Assembly: GCF_002245895.1 (NCBI RefSeq)
Contig: NZ_NPJZ01000002.1
Location: 496,001 to 560,000 of the forward strand
From: Rhodococcus sp. OK302
Lineage (GTDB): Bacteria; Actinomycetota; Actinomycetes; Mycobacteriales; Mycobacteriaceae
Length of the DNA: 64,000 nucleotides
Direction of reading: 5' to 3'
Shown here piece after piece: positions 43,266 through 51,344 of this stretch; the stretch's first letter is position 1; the number at the start of each line of letters is the position of its first letter. The notes beneath the pieces were generated by a model. That model made no database searches. It saw only the letters and a list, made by a program, of their open reading frames with translations, and had not been told where the DNA came from. A program made the translations under genes and the position numbers.

Positions 43266-43835
43266 CTACATCGTCTCGGACGTGCCGCAGGTGGGGCAGT
43301 AGATCCGGCTGAGCGTGCAGTCATTGGCACACGGGCTCCAGTCACTGCAGCGGTGACACTCCTCGCCGTTGCGCTCGGCCGCAGCGGGGTCCCAACACTT
43401 GTTGCAGCGCCAGAAACCACTACTTCGCTTGAGAGCAACGTCCATATCGTTCCAGAGGAAGTGGAAGTCGCCTTTCACCTGGTACCCGCCACCGACCGTT
43501 TTCACGGTGCCTGGATGGAGGATCCGCGAGTCGTAGTCAGCTGTCATCCGGTTTACGTGTGCTCGTTGCTCACGGTGCTTGATCAACGCATCCTCCAGAT
43601 CGGCCTCATCGACCATCCACCGCCGTCCCTGCTTGACTGCGTCGATGTGGTCTTCGCCGAGCAAGACTTTTCCGTCGCGGGTCGCCTGTTTCCGGTGCCA
43701 GCCGTAGGCGTTGCTTGGAGCGCCAGGCTCACGCTTGAAGTGATCTACGGCGTCGGAGAGAGGTATGTGCACGATTCGACCGTACTGCCGGGTCAAGCTT
43801 TTCATTTCCACGCCTTGCCAATGGTGTACGCGCAT
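43266..43835 (-). CDS. Cys-rich protein with N-terminal helical region
   Basis: 189 residues from ATG 43835 (AGGAGAG five bases upstream). N-terminus MRVHHWQGVEMKSLTRQYGR then IVHIPLSDAVDHFKREPGAP. The C-terminal 65 residues hold four Cys pairs: FWRCNKCWDPAAAERNGEEC, HRCSDWSPCANDCTLSRIYC, PTCGTSETM, fitting two zinc ribbons. It could bind nucleic acid; an excision or regulatory factor of the surrounding mobile DNA is speculative. The first ~15 codons and upstream repeat R recur at 62815-62960. Confidence 0.75.
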   Translation of the reverse strand: MRVHHWQGVEMKSLTRQYGRIVHIPLSDAVDHFKREPGAPSNAYGWHRKQATRDGKVLLGEDHIDAVKQGRRWMVDEADLEDALIKHREQRAHVNRMTADYDSRILHPGTVKTVGGGYQVKGDFHFLWNDMDVALKRSSGFWRCNKCWDPAAAERNGEECHRCSDWSPCANDCTLSRIYCPTCGTSETM

Positions 43836-43884
43836 CGCACTCTCCTGAATTTTGATGCAAGACATTCCTCGGCACCCGTTCGCA

Positions 43885-43935
43885 GTGCCTCAGATTCGGC
43901 CGGTTCTGGTGCACTGAATTAGTGAGACAGTCCCC
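43885..43935 (+). repeat. Palindromic repeat R, copy 3
   Basis: GTGCCTCAGATTCGGCCGGT then TCTGGTGCACTGAATTAGTG and AGACAGTCC. The centre (CAGA.TCGGCCGGTTCTG) is a dyad. Lies 50 bases upstream of the Cys-rich gene start. Confidence 0.65.
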
Positions 43936-43939
43936 GAAA

Positions 43940-43984
43940 CGACGTTGTCCTCCGCCCCACGAAATGGGGCGGAGGACAACGTCG
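43940..43984 (-). terminator. Strong terminator of pentapeptide-protein gene
   Basis: Perfect 19-base arms at 43940-43958 and 43966-43984 (CGACGTTGTCCTCCGCCCC and its complement) with a seven-base loop; TTTCGG follows on the minus strand. Confidence 0.85.
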
Positions 43985-44010
43985 TCAGAATGTGCGCACG
44001 GGTCGGAAAA

Positions 44011-45282
44011 TCAGCTGCCGAAGAGCGATCCGAGGGAACCGGTCGCGGGTGCTTCGACGGTGACCGTCGTTGTGAGGCTGACGGGGGCACCGACACCGTT
44101 GTCGGCGGTGAGAGTGAACGTGTAACTGCCTGCGGCGGTGGGTGTTCCGGACAGGGTCGGAACACCGGTGACGGGATCGTTCGCGAATGTCATTCCGGGC
44201 GGAAGCTGTGTCGGGTCCACCACGGTGACGGTGGGGTTCGGGGTTCCGGTGGCGGTGAAGGTGCGGGTCAGGACGGTGCCGACGGTGCCGGTCAATGCGA
44301 CGGGTGTGGTGTCCGCGAACACAGGAGCGACCGGAGTCGGAGCAACAGTCATCGTCACATCGAGAGTTTTGGGGGTTCCGACGCCGTTGTCGGCGGTGAG
44401 AGTGAACGTGTAACTGCCTGCGGCGGTGGGTGTTCCGGACAGGGTCGGAACACCGGTGGCGTTTCTGAAGGTCATTCCGGGCGGAAGCTGTGTCGGGTCC
44501 ACCACGGTGACGGTGGGGTTCGGGGTTCCGGTGGCGGTGAAGGTGCGGGTCAGGACGGTGCCGACGGTGCCGGTCAATGCGACGGGTGTGGTGTCGGCGA
44601 AAAGGGGAGCTTGGGTGGTGACGGTGAAGGTGCCGGTGCCGGTGCCGGCTCTGTCGTTGCCGACGGTGCACGTCACGAGGGTGGGGGCGATCGGAAACTG
44701 TGTTCCGGATGTGTGGTCGCAGGAGTTGACGGTCACTCCGATAGGGAGTGTGGGGGCAGTCCAGGTGGCGGTGGCTCCGTCCACGGATGTGGCGGGGGCG
44801 GAGACGTTGCCTGGGATTACGCTGCTTCCGGTCAGGTTCGCGCTGGTCAGGTCCGTGTCGTTCAGGTTTGCGCTGTTCAGGTTTGCGTCGTTCAGGTTCG
44901 CGAAGGTCAGGTTCGCGTAGGTCAGGATCGCGCCGGTCAGGTTTGCGCCGGTCAGGTTTGCGCCGTTCAGGCTCGCGACGAACAGGTTCGCGCTGTTCAG
45001 GTTCGCGCCGGCCAGGTTCGCGCCGGCCAGGTCCGCGCCGAACAGGTACGCGCCGTGGCAGTCGGACACTCTGTTCAGTGCAGGATTGCCAGGGTTCCAG
45101 ACCGGGTCCGGTTCGTAGTGGGTGCAGGCGGCGGTGAGGATCTCGGCGGCAGTGGCGGCGGCGGCGGTGCCGGTGCCGACGGTCGCGATCGTGGCGGCAG
45201 CGAGAACCGCAGCCCCGAACGCGCCGGCGGCGCGGGTGCGGTGAGTTCGGTCCGGTCGGCGACGAAGATCAGGTGTGGTCAT
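44011..45282 (-). CDS. Secreted pentapeptide-repeat protein with Ig-like domains
   Basis: 423 residues from ATG 45282 (GGAAAGG upstream). Arg-rich N-terminus and signal peptide ending GTGTAAAA. Pentapeptide repeats at about residues 75-150 (A-N/D-L-x-x: ANLAGANLNSANLFVASLNG, ANLTGANLTGAILTYANLTF). A HYR-like beta domain follows with two Cys (VNSCDHTSG, VTCTVGNDRAG), then two nearly identical ~95-residue Ig/He_PIG modules (FADTTPVALTGTVGTVLTRT, LPPGMTF, GVPTLSGTPTAAGSYTFTLT), and a short tail SLGSLFGS. Exported pentapeptide proteins are rare. Probably a surface or secreted adhesive protein. Confidence 0.9.
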   Translation of the reverse strand: MTTPDLRRRPDRTHRTRAAGAFGAAVLAAATIATVGTGTAAAATAAEILTAACTHYEPDPVWNPGNPALNRVSDCHGAYLFGADLAGANLAGANLNSANLFVASLNGANLTGANLTGAILTYANLTFANLNDANLNSANLNDTDLTSANLTGSSVIPGNVSAPATSVDGATATWTAPTLPIGVTVNSCDHTSGTQFPIAPTLVTCTVGNDRAGTGTGTFTVTTQAPLFADTTPVALTGTVGTVLTRTFTATGTPNPTVTVVDPTQLPPGMTFRNATGVPTLSGTPTAAGSYTFTLTADNGVGTPKTLDVTMTVAPTPVAPVFADTTPVALTGTVGTVLTRTFTATGTPNPTVTVVDPTQLPPGMTFANDPVTGVPTLSGTPTAAGSYTFTLTADNGVGAPVSLTTTVTVEAPATGSLGSLFGS

Positions 45283-45592
45283 GGTGTAGTTGCCTTTCCG
45301 GCGGATTCCGCACGGGTGCGGTTCGGTCACGGAAAGCAACCACGAGAATGAAACATAACGGACACTCGCCTTGATGTATGAAATCCGGTGGCGGTTGGTC
45401 GCGGGAGAGACTGTCTCGGAATCGGCCTTGGTCTCAACAGGTCAACGCATCACCGACAATACTGGCTCAGCTATAGAATGCGGAGGACGCCAGGTCGACT
45501 AATCCTGTCGAGAGTCCGTGCGCCGAGCCGCTGTCGCCCCAGATGACACTGCCCGCTTTGGCGCCGGTCACGTTCGCAACGTTGAGCGGAAA
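45283..45592. other. IS30 left end and unassigned DNA
   Basis: Holds the outer IS30 inverted repeat (45424-45453) and about 140 bases of unassigned sequence. No gene. Confidence 0.5.
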
Positions 45593-45775
45593 CTAATGAC
45601 GTCTAGATCGATTTTTGCTCCATAGGATCAACGCTGCGATTGTTGCTGCAATTCCGGCCACGATCCCCGATGTCACTGCCCTGCCCTCTCCTGTAGCGGC
45701 GAGGGCGAAGAATGCGATGGCACAGGCAATTAGTAGCGGCACGCTGTACCGGTCCAGATTCTTCGGAAGAGGCAT
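45593..45775 (-). CDS. Small membrane protein within IS30 unit
   Basis: 60 residues: MPLPKNLDRYSVPLLIACAI AFFALAATGEGR and VTSGIVAGIAATIAALILWS with a basic tail. Two membrane helices. Lies between the two possible IS30 left ends and might be a captured host gene. The ribosome site is weak. Confidence 0.5.
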   Translation of the reverse strand: MPLPKNLDRYSVPLLIACAIAFFALAATGEGRAVTSGIVAGIAATIAALILWSKNRSRRH

Positions 45776-45861
45776 GTTGCCGATGCTAATCGACTGTTTG
45801 CTTCCTCAACCGATGAATGTCGTCACCCCACACAGGCCAATGCATCGCCGACGATAACCGA

Positions 45862-46209
45862 TCAACCCCAGAAGATCGGATCACCACTACTTTCGATGTG
45901 ATCGAGTAAATCCTGAATATGAGGGCTCGGATCCAAAAACTGGTAGCGGTGAAATTTGAGGTGGCGGTCCCGCCAATACAACGTCCACAACCCGGTTTTC
46001 TTCGTGTAATACAGGCGGGCGATCGGAAATCGCGTCCACTCCGGGCCGAGGTCCTCCCGCCACGGCGGCCGGCATTCGCAGATCGTCACATGACGCGGCG
46101 CGATGTCGCATTCGACCCGGATCTCATGACGCAGACGATCGGGAACCCTACTCGCGCAATACTTCACAACCCGAGCGACATCGAGCTCGGGAAGTCCGGT
46201 GGCAGCCAT
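45862..46209 (-). CDS. DUF3024 protein, IS30 passenger
   Basis: 115 residues from ATG 46209. DUF3024 signature: PELDVARVVKYCASRVPDRL, ECRPPWREDLGPEWTRFPIA, RLYYTKKTGLWTLYWRDRHL KFHRY. Small actinobacterial family of unknown role. It lies 38 bp downstream of the IS30 transposase stop and inside the element, so it moves with it. Confidence 0.85.
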   Translation of the reverse strand: MAATGLPELDVARVVKYCASRVPDRLRHEIRVECDIAPRHVTICECRPPWREDLGPEWTRFPIARLYYTKKTGLWTLYWRDRHLKFHRYQFLDPSPHIQDLLDHIESSGDPIFWG

Positions 46210-46247
46210 GCCCCCATCATGCCAACCGCCATCGGCGGCCGACTTTC

Positions 46248-47411
46248 CTATCCGGTTGCGCAGGAACCGAGCACCTGTTCTTCTCGCTGGCGTGGACTGT
46301 CCCAATCGAGCACCCGACGAGGCCGATCGTTGAGTCTCACCGCGACCCTATTCAGGTCATCTTGGGCGAAACTGCGCAGGTCAGCGTTCTTGCGCAGGTA
46401 CTGACGCAGCAACCCGTTCGCGTTTTCGTTCGTCCCTCGTTGCCATGGATGATGCGGGGCGCAAAAGTAGACGGGCATGTCGAGGGCTGCGGTGATGCGC
46501 TCGTGTTCGGCCATTTCCCGTCCCCGATCCCAGGTCAACGAACGACGCAGATACGCAGGTAGCCGGCCTAGATAGGCAATCAGCGCATCCGCGACCGTCT
46601 CGGCCCGGTACCCGTCCGGCAATGCCACCACATGAGTGACGCGTGATTGTCGATCTACCAGCGTCGCGACCGCTGACGGGCGGGTGCCGAACACGAGGTC
46701 ACCCTCCAGGTGCCCGGGCTCACTACGATCGTTTGCCGCAGCTCCTCGAAGATCGATCGAGACCATATTTCGTATCCGCCCACGACCGTGGGAGCGTTTC
46801 TTCCCGCGAGGTCGACGTATCGGTCGATCGGTGCGCAGTTCGTGAAATACATTGCTGTCGAATACTTTCCGCGACGGTATGTAGAGGCAACGGTAGATCG
46901 TCTCGTGCGAGACCCACATCTGCGGATCGGCCGGGTACTCGCGTCGGAGCCAGACGGAGATCTGTTGCGGTGACCACTGCTCATGGAGCTTTTCCGTGAT
47001 GAGTGTCCGCAGAATGGGCCGGGCACACAGGATCGACATTTTGGGGCGGCGAGCACGGACATACGCCGCTGCATCCGCCTCGACCGCACGGTAAGCGATA
47101 CGTCCGCCGTTGCGGGCGATCTCGCGTGCAATCGTGGACGGTGATCGTCCGAGTTTCTCGGCGATCGTCCGAGCGCTGTCACCTGCGGCAATTCCTCGCG
47201 AAACTTCTTCGCGTTCACCGGCGGTGATGTGGCCGATTCGCCGTGCTCGTGGGACTGGTCGGATACCGCCGGACTCACGTAGGAAACGACGAATTCGGGG
47301 CATCGTTTCCCCGAGGGTCCGCTCGATTTCTCGTATCGATTCTCCACGGCGGTGGAGATCCCAGATCAGGTTCTCCTGCTCCACAGTGAATCCGAGTGCC
47401 TTGCTGCCCAT
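46248..47411 (-). CDS. IS30-family transposase
   Basis: 387 residues from ATG 47411, selected because GGAGG is six bases ahead; a GTG upstream lacks one. The HTH region (GFTVEQENLIWDLHRRGESI, GRSPSTIAREIARNG) is followed by the DDE core: Asp in HLEGDLVFGTRPSAVATLVD, Asp in SLTWDRGREMAEHERI, Glu in RGTNENANGLLRQYLRKNAD. Intact. Confidence 0.95.
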   Translation of the reverse strand: MGSKALGFTVEQENLIWDLHRRGESIREIERTLGETMPRIRRFLRESGGIRPVPRARRIGHITAGEREEVSRGIAAGDSARTIAEKLGRSPSTIAREIARNGGRIAYRAVEADAAAYVRARRPKMSILCARPILRTLITEKLHEQWSPQQISVWLRREYPADPQMWVSHETIYRCLYIPSRKVFDSNVFHELRTDRPIRRPRGKKRSHGRGRIRNMVSIDLRGAAANDRSEPGHLEGDLVFGTRPSAVATLVDRQSRVTHVVALPDGYRAETVADALIAYLGRLPAYLRRSLTWDRGREMAEHERITAALDMPVYFCAPHHPWQRGTNENANGLLRQYLRKNADLRSFAQDDLNRVAVRLNDRPRRVLDWDSPRQREEQVLGSCATG

Positions 47412-47476
47412 CCATGCCTCCACGATCACGAATCATCTCATCAGTAGTGATGCGTTGACCTGTTGAGACCAAGGCC

Positions 47477-47525
47477 GAATCTGGGACTGTCTCACCGATC
47501 AATGCACCAGAACCGGACGTTACCG
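47477..47525 (-). repeat. Palindromic repeat R, copy at IS30 right flank
   Basis: On the minus strand reads GGTTCTGGTGCATTGATCGG, GTGAGACAGTCCCAGATTC up to the IS30 end, identical to copy 1 at 20227. The other flank of the IS30 unit holds GAGACTGTCTCGGAATC. Confidence 0.6.
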
Positions 47526-47695
47526 AGGCATCCGGAATGTCAGCTGAACCGAGGACCGTCCGTTGTTTCACCTCCCGCGTCACGTTGAATGCCGGCGGCC
47601 AAGACGAGCCATGCCTCTCCGATGTTCGTTGTGTTACGGCAACTTGATGAAATCCGCCGTCCCAACGTTCGGTGGCCGCGGCAATTCACTTGGCC

Positions 47696-48619
47696 CTACG
47701 ACCGCCTGTGTTGTTCGGCAACAGCGGAAACTACCGAACGGGCGGCCGCCGCCAGTTGCGTCAGGCCTGGTTCCTCGATAGGGAAATGCCCACAGTTGTC
47801 GAGCAGAACGCTCTCGGTAGGTGCGGCGACGCGGGCAAGGAAGCGCTGGCTGAGCTGAGGCGGGGTCCAACGATCAGCGGCCGGGTGGATGAGAGTGACC
47901 GGCGCCGCTGTGAACTCTTCGGGCGGAGTGTGCTTGTACGCGAACCAGTCGGCAAGAAACCCAAGGGGGACTCGAACACCACCACCGCGCGGGTCGGAGC
48001 TACAGAGCATGGACAGTGCGGGATCGTTGCTTATCCGGTTCATCCGCACGAGCCACTTGATCGGCAGGCGCACGCCGCCACCGAAACGCACAAGAGGCGG
48101 CAGCAATGTCGGCGCTGCCCGTCCCAGAGGACCCCAGCGTGCGGCAGCGGCGCGGGCGTCCGGGTCAGCGGGATCCAGCAGACAGGTCGCTAGGACTGCC
48201 GCTACTTGTCCTGTGCGAGCGGCAATTTCGTAAGCCATCATCCCGCCCATGCTGGCCCCGAACAGGATCAGCGGACGAGGATCTGCAGCCCGTTCGGCGT
48301 TGACGAAGTCGCAGAGCATGTCGATCCAATCGCCGTACCGAACGAGCGACGGCTGAGGCTCTACGGTGTAGCCATAGAGAGGCAGGTCAGGGAAGATGAC
48401 TTCCACACCCTCGTCAGCCGCGAGGGCAGCGAATGGCCAAAGCGCCTCTGCGTGTCCACCGGCGCCATGGATCCCCATGACTCGCACGGACGCATCCGGG
48501 CGAGAGGCGCGCGCGACATGAATTTGCCGGTTGCTCCAGTTCCACCACGTCGAGACCGGTTGATGCTGTGTCGACTGGAACTCTTCCGGCAAGAATTGGG
48601 CATATCGTGCAACATCCAT
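47696..48619 (-). CDS. Alpha/beta hydrolase
   Basis: 307 residues. Catalytic triad candidates: Ser123 in LFGASMGGMM, Asp249 in LIHPAADRWTPP, His278 in LDNCGHFPIEEP. Oxyanion HGAGGH (HG motif) at about residue 51. Serine hydrolase or esterase family; substrate unknown. Divergent from a TetR gene 51 bp away, which probably regulates it. Confidence 0.9.
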   Translation of the reverse strand: MDVARYAQFLPEEFQSTQHQPVSTWWNWSNRQIHVARASRPDASVRVMGIHGAGGHAEALWPFAALAADEGVEVIFPDLPLYGYTVEPQPSLVRYGDWIDMLCDFVNAERAADPRPLILFGASMGGMMAYEIAARTGQVAAVLATCLLDPADPDARAAAARWGPLGRAAPTLLPPLVRFGGGVRLPIKWLVRMNRISNDPALSMLCSSDPRGGGVRVPLGFLADWFAYKHTPPEEFTAAPVTLIHPAADRWTPPQLSQRFLARVAAPTESVLLDNCGHFPIEEPGLTQLAAAARSVVSAVAEQHRRS

Positions 48620-48670
48620 CCTGAAGATCCTTATGGAAGGTTAGTGCTGTGACAACTCGCATTAGGCGTC

Positions 48671-49267
48671 ATGAGTAGGCCAAGAAAGACGCCTGCTCAG
48701 GAGCGTTCTCGGGCCACTGTCGACCGCATCGTGGAGGCGGCTACTCGCGTTCTCGATCGGGAGGGAATAGCTACGACGACGAATCGCATTGCTGACGAGG
48801 CTGGAGTGTCTGTCGGTTCCCTGTATCAGTATTTCCCGGACAAGCACGCCATCATCCACGCGATGGCTCTCCGGCACCTACGGGAGAGCAGTTCGAGGCT
48901 GGCTTCGGTTTTGGACCAGCTGGACGAGGCGCAACCCGAATGGTCGGTGGTTGCCGAGCGATTGGTGTCGGCCTCTGTTGACCTCAATTCCCGCTATCCC
49001 AAGGCGCATTCGGTGATGCGCGAGTTTGCGCCACGATCCGATGAGATCGTTCGAGAGTTTCGGGACCTAGTGGAGGGAGTGTCCGTTCGTCTTGTTCCCC
49101 ACCTTGCGCGCGCCGGTGTTCCCGAAGATGTAGCGCTGATGCGAGCGCGATTGTTCGTCGCGGCGGCTGATGGGCAGATCCACCAACTTATCGGCGGGAA
49201 GTCGACTGATCCAGCGGCACTCGCCCGCGCAATCGTCGATCACTCGACAGGGAACGGCTTGCACTAG
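48671..49267 (+). CDS. TetR-family regulator, intact
   Basis: 198 residues. HTH: RSRATVDRIVEAATRVLDRE, GIATTTNRIADEAGVSVGSL YQYFPDKHAIIHAMALRHLR. C-terminal helical ligand domain (LVEGVSVRLVPHLARAGVPE). Adjacent and divergent to the hydrolase gene, so a likely repressor of it and of itself. Two pieces of its HTH are found as relics at 34003 and 34247. Confidence 0.92.
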   Translation: MSRPRKTPAQERSRATVDRIVEAATRVLDREGIATTTNRIADEAGVSVGSLYQYFPDKHAIIHAMALRHLRESSSRLASVLDQLDEAQPEWSVVAERLVSASVDLNSRYPKAHSVMREFAPRSDEIVREFRDLVEGVSVRLVPHLARAGVPEDVALMRARLFVAAADGQIHQLIGGKSTDPAALARAIVDHSTGNGLH

Positions 49268-49570
49268 TGCACGGTTTCACGCGGACAGCCAAGAGTCGTC
49301 AATCTTGCTTCACTCCATGCGAAGTACTCCCATGACGATCCGGTAGCGGCCTGCGCTAGTGGTAGTTCGCCATTGTCTCACCTTCAGATGCCCCAGAATC
49401 GGCCGGTTCTGGGGCACTGATTCGTGAGACATTCCAGATTCGTTCGCATCCAAGATGCGCATGATCGCCGATATGCACGAAGCTGTGACGCAAGCCAAGT
49501 AGGAACTCGACCGCACCGCTGTCAGTCGATCAACCACGGCTACGAGTCTGCCTCTCTACCGTGACTGTCC
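49268..49570. other. Intergenic region with repeat R
   Basis: Contains the most complete palindrome R6 (49374-49432). No supported gene. Confidence 0.45.
49374..49432. repeat. Palindromic repeat R, most complete copy
   Basis: Outer arms TGTCTCAC and GTGAGACA (49374-49381 and about 49424-49431). Inner dyad TGCCCCAGAATCGGCCGGTT / CTGGGGCA at 49389-49416. The whole ~58-bp unit is roughly symmetrical around GGCC. Confidence 0.75.
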
Positions 49571-49993
49571 ATGAGGAAAAGACTGGAACAGATTGCGGCC
49601 ATAGCAGTGGTATCCGCAGGGGTGCTGATCCTGACGAGCTGCGCGCACAATATTGAGGTGCCGACAACCTTCGCGGCCACTGTGACCGTCATCGGCGAAG
49701 CAGACCAAGTATCAGTCGACTCCGGCGAATGCACCATCGGAGAGATTCGTGTCGCTCCCAACGACCAAATAAACATTTTCGGAGGCAGCGGCGCCGCATC
49801 CACCAGGTCGACATTGGAAGCCGAGTCCATCGATCAGAATCCCGACGGCACAGGCACATGCACCTTTACCGCGCACTTCGATGCCGTCCCCGCGAACCAG
49901 AAAAGCTACGACATCTACGTGAACAACACCTTTGCACAGCAGTCCTTCACCTCTGACGAACTCAAAAGCGGTGCGACCTACCGACTGCGGTAG
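49571..49993 (+). CDS. Secreted lipoprotein
   Basis: 140 residues. Lipobox: MRKRLEQIAAIAVVSAGVLI LTSC, with Cys24. The mature part is beta-rich: EVPTTFAATVTVIGEADQVS, DSGECTIGEIRVAPNDQINI, TGTCTFTAHFDAVPANQKSY. Two Cys could pair. Unknown actinobacterial lipoprotein family; it may monitor the envelope or bind a small ligand. Confidence 0.8.
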   Translation: MRKRLEQIAAIAVVSAGVLILTSCAHNIEVPTTFAATVTVIGEADQVSVDSGECTIGEIRVAPNDQINIFGGSGAASTRSTLEAESIDQNPDGTGTCTFTAHFDAVPANQKSYDIYVNNTFAQQSFTSDELKSGATYRLR

Positions 49994-50047
49994 CTCCACA
50001 CCCACCGACAGGCACAGGCGGGGAGTCGAACATTCTCGTCAGTGGTG

Positions 50048-50710
50048 TCAACTGCTGTAGTGATGCTCAAGTGCGAGATGCCGTGCCGCCGATACGGTTA
50101 GCGCCAGAACGAGGACTACGACGGCAATAACCACTGCGAAGGTGAGAGGCGTGGTGGTGAAACCCTGCAGCCATGCGATACCGCTTCCAGCTCCCACCGC
50201 CAGCAAGGCGCCGATCGGCAGTAGAGCCGCCAATCTCTTGACAGTCGCCGAGATACGCGGGTCTCCGCTCAGTCGCAGGGTCGCCCACACGCTCATCACC
50301 GCACACAGATAGGCCAGGACACCACTGGTCAAATAGAGGGGTAGGACCAGCATTCCCGGACTCCCGGAATACACGTTCGTGAACGCGATTGTGAGTCCGT
50401 ACAAGGTGCCGCTCAACCCGATGGCCACGGCGATCAGTGCGACCGGAATTATCAGGCCCAATCGTAGTGCGCGGCCGCTCATTTCGCGTTCGTCAGCCCA
50501 CGCCCGGAGTGTGGCCGGCGCGTCCTCACCTACGACGGCTGTCACGCTCCTGCCGTCATCGAGAGCGCCGCCGAGCTCGCTGTCGAGTTCGGTCAGGAGT
50601 GTCTTGCGGTCCGCGGACCGCACTGCGGCATTCCTCCAGATCCTATTTGCGGTCCGGGTGAGTGCTTGGCGTTCTGTTTGGTCTGCCGGCGAATCGGCGG
50701 TGGTGTTCAC
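50048..50710 (-). CDS. Membrane protein paired with PadR regulator
   Basis: 220 residues from a GTG that overlaps the PadR stop. N-terminal soluble helix (MNTTADSPADQTERQALTRT, RSADRKTLLTELDSELGGAL), then five membrane segments (LGLIIPVALIAVAIGLSGTL and others). This is the usual PadR-operon membrane protein (DUF1700-like architecture), thought to sense membrane stress. Translational coupling supports joint control. Confidence 0.85.
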   Translation of the reverse strand: MNTTADSPADQTERQALTRTANRIWRNAAVRSADRKTLLTELDSELGGALDDGRSVTAVVGEDAPATLRAWADEREMSGRALRLGLIIPVALIAVAIGLSGTLYGLTIAFTNVYSGSPGMLVLPLYLTSGVLAYLCAVMSVWATLRLSGDPRISATVKRLAALLPIGALLAVGAGSGIAWLQGFTTTPLTFAVVIAVVVLVLALTVSAARHLALEHHYSS

Positions 50711-51066
50711 TGTGCGCCCTTTCGTTTTTCGACGGTGACGGCGGAGTCCAGAAGGGAAGTGACGTTGCCGGCGACGGCATGCCATTCGTTCCGCCCGGAT
50801 TCGAGTGCATCGATTCCCGCGGTCGTGAGGGAGTAGTACTTTCTGGGCGGACCCGATGCAGAGGGCTGAGATTGGGAGGCGACGAGTCCGTTTCGTTCCA
50901 ATCGAGCCAGGAGTGGATACGACGAGCCGCCTGCGACGAGGAGGTCACGTTCAGCCAGCCGTTCGGTGAGTTCGTACCCGTAGACCGGTCGATCTCGCAG
51001 GAGCGCGAGAAGGCACAGATCCAGCACACCGCGAAGAATCAAGCTTCGTCGTTCCACTGCACTCAT
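50707..51066 (-). CDS. PadR-family regulator
   Basis: 119 residues from ATG 51066. Winged helix: LRGVLDLCLLALLRDRPVYG YELTERLAERDLLV, GSSYPLLARLERNGLVASQS, GPPRKYYSLTTAGIDALESG. An inverted repeat overlaps the start (51066-51101), fitting autorepression. Partner gene follows by GTGA overlap. Confidence 0.92.
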   Translation of the reverse strand: MSAVERRSLILRGVLDLCLLALLRDRPVYGYELTERLAERDLLVAGGSSYPLLARLERNGLVASQSQPSASGPPRKYYSLTTAGIDALESGRNEWHAVAGNVTSLLDSAVTVEKRKGAQ

Positions 51067-51101
51067 GTTAAGCAAGTTAGCAGCCGGTAGATTGCTTTAC
51101 A
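51066..51101. promoter_or_regulatory. Probable PadR operator
   Basis: TGTTAAGCAA (51066-51075) and TTGCTTTACA (51092-51101) are inverted copies with one mismatch, 16 bases apart, at the padR start codon. Confidence 0.6.
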
Positions 51102-51202
51102 AGGGAGCGTGGCCGAAGTGCAGCACCGTCGACGGTTGGTGCGAACGGTCGACGGGCTAAGCGCCTACCGGAATTGCTCGCATATTTATTCATGCCCGTT
51201 GA

Positions 51203-51247
51203 CGTCTCACCTTCGGCCGTTTGTAAGGCATCAGAACGGTGAGACAC
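51203..51247. repeat. Palindromic repeat R, diverged copy
   Basis: GTCTCACCTTCGGCCGTTTG and CATCAGAACGGTGAGAC; outer arms GTCTCACC / GGTGAGAC are perfect, the centre diverged. Confidence 0.55.
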
Positions 51248-51344
51248 TCTCCGACTGTTGAGACGATGCACGAGATTGGTTAATGCTGACGCTGAATGGG
51301 GCCGCGGCACTGCCTACCCGCGATCGGCACCGCACAATACTCGA

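Larger units (their letters stand above)
45424..47476 (-). mobile_element. IS30-family element with passenger genes
   Basis: A 30-bp perfect inverted repeat (45424-45453 and 47447-47476; GGCCTTGGTCTCAACAGGTC at the left end) bounds a 2.05-kb unit. It carries the transposase, a DUF3024 gene and a small membrane-protein gene. GAATC lies directly outside both ends (45419-45423, 47477-47481); if the GGCC palindrome is target sequence, the duplication is GGCC. A second, diverged left end is recognisable near 45830-45856 (CAGGCCAATGCATCGCCGAC), so a shorter original element may have been extended. Confidence 0.8.

Noticed and set aside
44050..44600. Possible CRISPR from regular spacing
   Set aside because: The ~290-bp repeat is coding (two Ig-like modules), far too long and in frame.
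43945..45351. Plus-strand 468-codon frame opposite the pentapeptide gene
   Set aside because: Low-complexity Gly/Arg/Val sequence produced by the repeats of the real gene; no domain.
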